Source: Eriocheir sinensis
Lineage: Eukaryota; Arthropoda; Malacostraca; Decapoda; Varunidae
Reading direction: 5' to 3'
Assembly: GCF_024679095.1 (NCBI RefSeq)
Contig: NC_066518.1
Span: 3,584,110 to 3,648,109 of the forward strand
DNA length: 64,000 nt
The notes beneath the pieces are model-generated. The model saw only the letters and a list, made by a program, of their open reading frames with translations. It made no database searches and had not been told where the DNA came from. Positions 37,208-64,000 of this stretch are shown here, piece after piece (position 1 is the first letter of the stretch; every line of letters starts with the position of its first letter). A program made the position numbers and the translations under genes.

Positions 37208-37989
37208 AAAACACGAAGAGAGAGAAAAAGAAGAAAAAGCTATAGAAGAAAAATACGATGAGGAAAGAGAATGGGAATGAAAAAAAAATATGAAGAAGGT
37301 GAATTAGAATGAAAAAATGATGAAGGAAGAGAATGAGAATGAAAGAAATGATAAAAAAAATATGAATCAAAATAATCACATTTAGCAAAACCAGCAATTA
37401 ATTCAAATGTCGCGGTCAGATTAGAAAACGCGATTACGGTCCAGGGCATCGGAGTAGCAGGTGGGGGGATGTTGAGGAGGAGGCTGAGGACGGACGGGGC
37501 CAGCTGAGGAAAAAGGGAGCCATACGAGAAGGCGGGGCTGGCGAGACCTACAACACCGTAATTATGAGGCGACCATCAGCCCCGGGCCCGTGAGAAAACG
37601 TGTGGTTGTGGCGACAGTGGTTTGTTCGCTTCGACGGTTAGGTTTTCGAACATTTGCTACCATACTTTATATCTGGAGTCTTGTGTGTGTAGCATTTTGT
37701 CTGTACTCTTTCCTGAACCAGTCTGTTGCTGGAATCCTTCATCCGACTTCATCCGATTTCGATCCTCTTTCGGCTACTCTTGAAATCAACTATTCATAGC
37801 AGCGCCAGATGCTTTTTTGTTTAGTCTTATATTGCCATTATGCTGCCTCCTTAAATGTAAAAAATAGGGGAGGATCGAAGATTCAGTTCAGAGGGACAGA
37901 GCATGGTCAGTTTCCTTCTCTGGTTAAATTCTCTTTGCAATTTCTTTCATCTTAAAGCGTTTTACGTATATGAGATCTTCAAAAATATT
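36961..37989. other. Unassigned, (CAA)n at 37166-37204
   Basis: An open frame reads through the CAA run as poly-Asn, but no family is recognised. Confidence 0.35.
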
Positions 37990-38282
37990 AATTCTCTTAC
38001 GGCAAAGGAAGGTAAACCTCCCGCGGCCCCGCTGCACACGACTTTCTACTCCAGCTCATCCCTATTCGGATCCCTTATGCTAGAGTTAATTAACGTTTTC
38101 ATTCCTTCATACCTTTCGCTGGAACAGCCTTCCTTCGTCTGTATTTCTTCCTGCCTACGACTTAAACGCTTTCAGAAAGGGAGTATCAAAACACTTCTTC
38201 ATCCTATTTTATTTAACGCTCTCTCAATATTAATCGACTTTGCACTTAGTCTGCGAAGGGCAATAAACAGCATCATATCGTA
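37990..38282 (+). pseudogene. Diverged Jockey-like RT C-terminal remnant
   Basis: Mixed frames show CTRLST-like, HSFIPF-like, WNSLPSSVF and YDLNAF-like blocks in the order seen at 56924-57475, with several frame breaks. It is more diverged than the other copies and lacks the standard 3' tail. Confidence 0.5.
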
Positions 38283-38394
38283 ACCGGTGCAGAAATAGAA
38301 AGCAAAACATCGACTACAATGGTGTTAGAATATTTTCACTGTGATATGGAGTACTGTGCCGCACTGTTTCATTTTTTACAGTCACTAAAACCGT

Positions 38395-38647
38395 GAATTG
38401 AGTCTACTCAATTAAGTTGGATAAATTCAGATTCAACAAAGACATAGGTAAGAATTGGTTCACCAATAGAGTGGTGGATGAGTGGAACAGGTTCGGCAGT
38501 CATGTTATGAGTGCCAATACGATAGACATTAAAGAAGAGGTTCAATAAAGTCATGGGCGGTGAGGTTAGGTGGGGCTATATTTACAGGACCTGCCTTGTA
38601 TTGACCTGCCGGCCTCATGCAGACTCCCTCCGCTTTTATGTTCTTAT
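38395..38647 (+). pseudogene. CR1-like retroelement 3' end upstream of the CUB gene
   Basis: It encodes LDKFRFNKDIGKNWFTNRVV and DEWNRFGSHVMSANTIDIK, the last residues of a CR1-like reverse transcriptase protein. A tail rich in CCTGCC/GGCC follows, ending in ATGTTCTTATG, typical of CR1/L2 3' ends. It ends about 160 bp before the candidate TATA box. Confidence 0.65.
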
Positions 38648-38807
38648 GAACAGACTGCCAAACGACCAAACACCCCGGAAGCTGAGGCCTTGCATCAGCG
38701 TACTGCCTGACACATGTGTCATTACACGAGGCGGGAACTTTAATAAGGTAATTGATAAGCTGGCCAGGGGTGGGCCGCACACCTGCCTTCCGGGAGTGAT
38801 AGGTGCA

Positions 38808-38813
38808 TATAAG
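38808..38813 (+). promoter_or_regulatory. Candidate TATA box of the CUB gene
   Basis: TATAAG lies 157 bp upstream of the ATG. A start site 25-30 bp downstream would give a 5' leader of about 130 nt. No perfect arthropod initiator (TCAGT) is seen, so this is only a candidate. Confidence 0.3.
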
Positions 38814-38969
38814 TGTGTGTCGCGTCCAGCAGCGTCCGCTGGGCACACGCACGACCTGTACTCTCACGGGGAAGACAGGGCAGGGATAGCTCCGGCCTTG
38901 ATCTTCGGGAACGCAAGTCCAAATATTCCTGTCGGTTCGCAAAGTGTTCCCGCGGCTGACGACTGAAGG

Positions 38970-54606
<15,637 letters not shown>

Positions 54607-55620
54607 AGGCTGCGAAGACCTGTGGTGACTGCCCGGCCTCTACCGATTATTTGAGGAACATTAGTGATCCCAGTTGTTTTATTGTAAATCTTTAATGGCT
54701 ACGCAGGTGATCTTGACTAACTATATTTTACTTGGGATTACTCTCTGAAAACAGACGATAAATATCCAGATAGCACATTGTCTATAATATACGAAAATTT
54801 GAGCATGTTGCAAGATTCAGATCAATACAATATTTCTAAGCATAGCTACGTTTAAATACAATACAAAATCTGCTAAAAAGCTGCCGACATTGAATAATTA
54901 CTTAGATGCTGATTTGTGCACATTTCGTCCCTAGTGGTCATGAGCAATTCATCGCAGTGACAAAAGGCAAATAATTTTCTATTGACACAGTTATACACAT
55001 ACAAGCACATTACACACAGTACTCTGAGCTTTTATTTCAGTCATCTTCCAGGCCAGTATAAAACGTATGTGGCAAATGCTCAGTGGTTTAGATTCATCTA
55101 CAATGAAGTTTCACGAGGTTCATTTTCATTACCCACCTTTTTCTGTTATGTATTACTATCCTTTTTTTCTGGAATTCAGTATGTGTTGACTTATTGTTGT
55201 ATATTTCACTGATCAACCACAATTCACTGGGGACTCTCAACAAGAGCCACACGGTACCAAAGCAGGACAATGAAAATTATTCATGTTTTGATCCTCATTA
55301 TTTCTGAGTGGCGCAAGAATGAGATGAGGCTCTTGGCTGTTCCAAAACTCAATGTCTTCCATTCATAAACTATTAATTTTAGTACAGAAAACCTTTCAGA
55401 AAACTATCTTTGTATATATTTCCAACAATAAACTAGACAGCTCAAGACCTTAATAATAATAAGAGAAAGAAAAGCCAAACACTGCTCTCACACAAGATAG
55501 ACCGGAAGAGTTCCGAGCAGATGGTCAGTTTGGGTTTTAGAGGCGTCTAGACACATGAAGTAGAAGTTCTGTGTTCGTTCCTCCTCCTCACTAAAAATAA
55601 AAATACTGACCTGAATACTT
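54607..55620 (+). other. Presumed 3' UTR and downstream spacer
   Basis: This is AT-rich sequence with no microsatellites and no recognisable coding exon. It contains the candidate poly(A) signal and ends where retrotransposon sequence begins. Confidence 0.4.
55427..55432 (+). terminator. Candidate poly(A) signal of the CUB gene
   Basis: This is an AATAAA 821 bp past the stop codon and a clear canonical hexamer in the presumed 3' UTR. The cleavage site cannot be placed from sequence alone. Confidence 0.4.
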
Positions 55621-55629
55621 CATGCCAGT

Positions 55630-56266
55630 CTCGGCTGTTCCAGCAGCGACTGCATCGTAAAGTTCGGTGGGACGACCTGAGGATGTACTTTTCCGATTTC
55701 CCGTGGAATGATTACTGCTTCCAGGACAGAGACCCCTCTGTGTGTGCCCAGCACATCACCGAGGTGATTGTCTTTGGAATGGAGGCACACATTCCATGTA
55801 CTTCTCTACTCCTCATGCAAAAAACCCTTGGTTCAGTCACGCTTTTAAAGATAGAGAGGCAGCTCACAAAAGGTACCTGAGCATTTGAACTCTTGCTAAT
55901 CACCATCTTTACATTTCTGCCCGGAATCGTCCCAAATCTACTCTTCGACTTACCAAAACACTTTCATCATTAGTAAATGCCAACACTTTGCTTTTTTCTC
56001 TAATTCTTCCAGAGACTTCTGGCACCTTGCTAAAAATATCTCGAAAAATTTCACTTCTTCATCTTTCCCTCCTCTTCTTAACCATGACAGCAGCACCGCC
56101 GTCACACATATCTCTAAGGCTGAACTCTTCGCTCAGACTTTCTCTAAAAATTCCACTCTGGCATTATTGCTGTTGAACCTGCTACTCCTGCTATTACTGC
56201 TCCCATTAGGAGTGAGCCAAGCCTCACGACAACCAAACAGCCTAAGGAGATGCGAACACTTGTTAT
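55630..56266 (+). pseudogene. Jockey-like non-LTR element, endonuclease-RT linker region
   Basis: The reading frame shows DFPWNDYCFQDRDPSVCAQ, ITEVIVFGMEA, then after frame changes RDFWHLAKNISKNF and STAVTHISKAELFAQTF. These match the region between endonuclease and reverse transcriptase of a retroelement abundant in decapods. Frameshifts and stops make it non-functional. A 3' part of what may be the same element lies at 56924-57475, beyond a TA array. Confidence 0.7.
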
Positions 56267-56497
56267 TTGAATAGAGAAAACAATTATTTTTCCTTGGCCG
56301 TTTTCTGCGCGAGCACTTAACCAGTGCTCTGGTCTGATCATCCTTTATAAGTTAGTTCCCACAAAAATAAAATCCAATCGGCATGAATAAAGGCTTAATG
56401 TTACATAGCGTACATTATTTCTATTCGAACCTGATGCTTCAGAAAAAAATAGCATTTCAACTTGCTGAGCACGATATGCCCGTTGCAAGACTTTTTT

Positions 56498-56918
<421 letters not shown>

Positions 56919-56923
56919 AGTTG

Positions 56924-57475
56924 CATACTCGTATGGAGTATGTATCTCACGTGTGGGGGGGCTCCACTCACACAGCTCTCTTGGACAGAGTGGAGTCTAA
57001 GGCTCTTCGTCTCATCAGCTCTCCTCCTCTTACTGATAGTTTTCTACCTCTTAAATTTCGCCGCCATGTTGCCTCTCTTTCTATCTTCTATCGATATTTT
57101 CATGCTGACTGCTATTCTGAACTTGCTAACTGCATGCCTCCCCTCTTACCGCGGCCTCGCCACACACGACTTTCTACTTAAGCTCATCCCTTTACTGTCC
57201 AAATCCCTTACGCAAGAGTTAACCAGCATCTTCACTCTTTCATCCCTCACGATGGTAAACTCTGGAACAATCTTCCTTCATCTGTATTTCCTCTTGCCTA
57301 CGACTTGAACTCTTTCAAGAGGAGGGTGTCAGGAGACCTCTCCTCCCGAAATTGACCTATCTTTCGGCCACTCTTCTAAATCTTTTTAGGAGCAGTGAGT
57401 AGCGGGCTTTTTTTTTAGCATTTATTATCTTTTTTTTTATGCCCTTGAACTGACTCCACTGCTGTAAAAAAATAC
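56924..57475 (+). pseudogene. Jockey-like non-LTR element, RT C-terminus and 3' tail
   Basis: It encodes [48 protein letters not shown] and [20 protein letters not shown]. After a stop and a frameshift follow HSFIPHDGKLWNNLPSS and AYDLNSFKRRVSGDLSSRN, then the conserved non-coding 3' tail ending in TGTAAAAAAA. The 5' edge abuts a TA/GA/GT compound microsatellite. Confidence 0.75.
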
Positions 57476-57907
57476 TAATATTTATTTTAATTCTTGTTTT
57501 CCCATCCGCAACACTGATGAGGCTAAATTTTAGTTTCACGCCTTTACTCTTTTTCCAACTCCTGCTGCGTATTAGGCATGAATGAAATGGGTGCTATAAT
57601 ATAAACCAATAGACTTTTGATAGCTGACACCGAACTCCTGAACACAATCAACAACAAAGTCATCCAAGGCACTCCACAAACCCGCGAGAATGACACAACA
57701 CGAGTACGCGACACAAGCCTTTGTATGGTTATCGTATTACGTCAACGTGAACATTGTCATTTTCCTCGTGTGGAAGATTTTCCTGTCACTGTTCCAGAAT
57801 ATTTTTAGTACTATGCGCGTCATCCGTTACATATGTATAAAATATATGCTCTATAATAATAGGGGGAAATACACAAATAGACATGTGTACACAAGTGCTG
57901 TTTAGAG
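57476..57907. other. Unassigned sequence
   Basis: No gene or element is recognised. Confidence 0.35.
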
Positions 57908-60619
<2,712 letters not shown>

Positions 60620-60870
60620 ACCCAGATGTCCTAAATGATGAGGATTTTGAGCCCTAAAAAATGTCAAGCTAACATGGTCGCCTGGACGGACGGGCGAGGG
60701 AGACAGCCACTCGCTCCTCCATCATTGCCGCGATGATATCGTGGCCACACTCCGTCTGGCGGCGCACTAGACACCGTTAGCAAGGCGAGACGTCCCGGCC
60801 CCCCTTGCCCCCTGATCCGCCTGCATGACCCACTCTGGCGGGAATCAAGGCGTGCGTCGCCCTCAGACTA

Positions 60871-60893
60871 TGCTGCTGCTGCTGCTGCTGCTG

Positions 60894-60963
<70 letters not shown>
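60871..60963 (+). repeat. (TGC)n then (GT)n
   Basis: TGC at 60871-60895 adjoins GT at 60896-60962. Confidence 0.97.
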
Positions 60964-60964
<1 letters not shown>

Positions 60965-61197
60965 TTGGTGTGTTTGTGGGTGTTATGTGATTGTTTGTGT
61001 GTGCATGTTTTTTATGTATGTGCGTTTGTGTGCGCTCTTCCACATATGGTTATACTACCTGTAATAAGCAGGTTCCTTCCGTTCCTTACCATGTAGAGTT
61101 TCACTGTTTACCTTTCACCTTTTCCTGCCCCTCTGGGCGTCATCCTTTCAACGGCTAACGGCAACTGTAATTACAATAACAAAAAAATAACTGGTAC

Positions 61198-61247
61198 AAC
61201 TATTACTACTGCTACTACTACTATTACTACTACTACTACTACTACTG

Positions 61248-61288
<41 letters not shown>

Positions 61289-61300
61289 GCTACTACTATG
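61198..61300 (+). repeat. (CTA)n microsatellite
   Basis: About 33 CTA units with CTG variants. Confidence 0.95.
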
Positions 61301-61937
61301 AACAACTACACACATATTGCATCTGTTTTATACTGTTATGACAGTGTATTATGTACTACCACTTTCACATTACTTCTGTTTAATATGTTTGCGTGGGTGA
61401 TCATGTCTTTGGGACAGTTCTTCAGCAGAAGACTCACTTCTCTCCCTGCAACAATGTGGTGTCCTTTAAGGTATTAAAATTGGTTTTGGTGGTTTCTGCT
61501 TTGTCAGCAGCGCCTCACGAACACAGGAACGTTGGAAGTATGTGTGTATAGCGGCACCCGTCAACAGATCCACAACACCCAGGTCCTGGATTATTCACCA
61601 CTGGAAGTGACTTTTAACAGGCTTTAGGCGTGGAGTGAGGTTAACAGAGTGAGTCAACCGCTCCAAGACCACGGTGATGCACTTCTGTAGCTCCATGAGA
61701 TCAGTGTTCCGTCCAAAGATCAGTGTTCCATCCACACCTCTTCGTTCGTCCCCAAACCCTCAAAATAGGGCAGTCAACCAGACTTCTAATTGTTCCGCTA
61801 ACTCATGGCGTTGGTGCCACCAGCTAAGGAGTTGTGCAGCACATGCACCTCGTTTATGCTACCGAAACTCACATATGCCTCCCCGCCGAGGTCATTCTCT
61901 CTGACCCTTCCTAAAATATATAAGCTCGTGTGGGTGC
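61301..61937. other. Unassigned sequence
   Basis: No gene is recognised. ATCAGTGTTCC(G/A)TCCA occurs twice at 61698-61735. Confidence 0.35.
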
Positions 61938-62146
<209 letters not shown>

Positions 62147-62282
62147 CAGTCGTATTTCTTGTCAGTGCTGATATTGTTCTTGTTGTTACTGTAGTCATGG
62201 ATGTTGGGTTAATGCAACCGCATCTGTCCTGACACTCTAATCATTCTTCTATTACTTTTTCTACAACAACTACAGCCGTCAC

Positions 62283-62311
62283 CACTACTACTACTACTAC
62301 TACTGCTACTG

Positions 62312-62362
<51 letters not shown>

Positions 62363-62560
62363 TTACTACTATTTCTACTACTACTACTATTACTTCTACT
62401 ACTACTGCTACTGCTACTACTTCTACCGTTACTACTGTAGTTAATAAGAAAATTTATAATCTTACAACAATATCAAAATAATAATAATAATAATCATGAC
62501 AATAGTGGCAGTAATAATAGTAGTAACAATGATAGTGAAAATGGTAATGATAATTAAACT
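62283..62560 (+). repeat. (CTA)n and AAT/AGT-rich simple sequence
   Basis: CTA-type units lie at 62283-62438, followed by degenerate AAT and GTA units. Confidence 0.93.
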
Positions 62561-64000
62561 ATTTTAATAGTAATAACAATAACATCTATAATAATGGTAA
62601 AATCCTCACATACACCTTTAGTTTCGTTATTATCCTGTGTTTGATTACATATACACATTATAGCACTTTGATTTTTCTTTCATATTCATTCGCAGAATTG
62701 TATTTCGCTGGTAACTTCATATATGCTATTTCTAAAACGCTTTTTTTGTTCTTACTCTGTGAAGTTTAATTCTGAAGATTCGGAACGACACAACAGGCTG
62801 TCGCTACATCTTACATCACGCTGCTGACAAGGTGACGTCTTCAATTATCCCTCGCTTATCCTTCCTATCCCTCGCTGCTCGCTTTAATGTCACACGCTTA
62901 ACCTCCTTTTGCTGACCCTCACCTACGAGCCTTCCTTCCCCACCGTCTAGCCGCCGCCTCCCATCCCTCGAGTCTCCTCTCACCTGCCTCGCTCCTTCAT
63001 CCTTCCCCGCCCGCTCAGGTGTCTGGTGACATGCGGCAGCTCGTCCGCTCGCGCTGGCCGGAGCATCCGTGGGTTCGGGACATCATTAGCAACATATCGT
63101 GAAACTGATCCGCCCGCCTGGTGCTCGTCGGCGCTTTTGTACCGCTTCCGTCGGCGACTGAGTGGCCCCCATCGAATGCCGTGGGCAGTGCGGCCTCTGA
63201 TCGTGTGTTCTCTTGTGATGTGGTGGCAGCAAAGGCCTGAAAGTTAGCTGTTACGGTGTTTCGGCAGCTTGTCGAGTGTCGTCAGAGCTCGTGTACTGAT
63301 TTTGGGAAGTAGTGTCTTTACTAGTGTGTGTGTGATTCCGGGCTGCTGTCTATAGATGGGAAGATATACCTCCAGCCGTGTGATGGTCTCGATGTGTTAC
63401 TGCTATGCGTGTCTAAGTGAATATCTTGTAGTGAAAAAGTAAACAAAAAGCTCCCAATTCCTGGTGTGATACGTGGGTAAAACAAACCTTCGAATGGTTA
63501 CTGTCCTCAGAGAGCTGTGAAAAGTTAAGTGTATCTAGCGAGAGCCGCAGCCTCTAGATACAAGGAGAGGAACGGTTCGTCGTCACTTCGGCTTTTACAG
63601 TAAGTTGCACCGCCATGCATGTTCTCCTTTACGGTTGATAGCGGGGGTTTAAATAATGTGAATAGGAAACATGCGGCGTATTTGGTGTAAAATATTTTGC
63701 GTGTAGTGTTGTGTTACATGTCCTTTACGGATATAATCTTTGCAGGAGGCAACATCATGTGGCGGAGCAGGACGTGGAAACAATTTGTGTGGAGTAGAGG
63801 AGACAACTCGCATAATCTTGAGTACTGTTCTGTTAAGGCTCCTTTCACGGACACTTCACAAGGAGGGTGGCAATGCATTTGTATTCTCCTCAGATACTTC
63901 GTGATAATAAAATTATTGTGTATTATCTCGCCTTGTTGAGTGAAACAGGTTTCTGGTGCCTCGCCACGTAGTTACTTTCGTTGTTCTCAAGGAAGGAAAA
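62561..64000. other. Unassigned unique sequence to window end
   Basis: 62820-63610 is GC-richer than its surroundings and repeat-free. A strong donor-like ACA|gtaagt lies at 63597-63605, and no long open frame is seen. It could be a 5' exon of a gene beyond the window, but this is not supported enough to annotate. Confidence 0.3.

Overview
This is a eukaryotic window, most likely from a decapod crustacean and probably a crab. The basis is inference: very dense long microsatellites (TA, GA/CT, GT/CA, ATT, TAC), spliceosomal GT-AG introns, and non-LTR retrotransposon remnants whose C-terminal and 3'-tail sequences resemble those widespread in decapod genomes. Nothing looks bacterial: there are no operons and no ribosome binding sites.

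One host gene can be read with confidence. It is a plus-strand gene of 13 coding exons, from 38970 to 54606. It encodes a 576-residue secreted protein: a signal peptide, a Ser/Thr/Gln-rich linker, a canonical CUB domain, a second CUB-like domain, and a cysteine-rich CUB-like C-terminal region of the kind found in an arthropod family of orphan CUB proteins. All 13 exons join in phase, and every intron is GT-AG. A TATAAG motif lies about 160 bp upstream of the start, and an AATAAA lies about 820 bp downstream of the stop.

Intron 9 (45986-52130) is the longest intron. It holds a 3.4-kb element (46849-50251) with terminal inverted repeats of roughly 310 bp. The element carries a frameshifted remnant of a large protein that ends in a Tesmin/TSO1-like CXC cysteine cluster. 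Its middle part has an acidic motif series that recalls FEN1/XPG (PIN-like) nucleases rather than an obvious DDE transposase. This is the most interesting object in the window. Intron 8 holds a MITE with 61-bp inverted repeats, a retroelement 3' tail and a 166-bp tandem duplication. Intron 10 holds a tRNA-derived SINE.

Layout: 1-7.2 kb is microsatellites plus a 1.3-kb polypurine tract. 7.2-8.0 kb is a minus-strand CR1-like retrotransposon C-terminus. 9.6-10.4 kb is a diverged minisatellite. 12.5-13.1 kb is a 45-bp tandem array. 13.5-25 kb is mostly GA/CT/GT microsatellites with unassigned sequence and a retroelement tail at 21.6 kb. 27.9-28.3 kb is a 20-bp array. 30.2-31.2 kb has two copies of one MITE in opposite orientation. 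31.6-37 kb is pyrimidine-rich with hidden ~73-bp, ~110-bp and ~100-bp periodicities. 38.0-38.65 kb has two retroelement remnants just upstream of the CUB gene. 38.97-54.6 kb is the CUB gene. 55.6-57.5 kb is a Jockey-like retrotransposon interrupted by a TA array. 56.5-60.6 kb has four long TA arrays. 60.9-62.6 kb has trinucleotide arrays. 62.8-64 kb is unique sequence with no recognised gene. All calls were read by eye; no database search was run.
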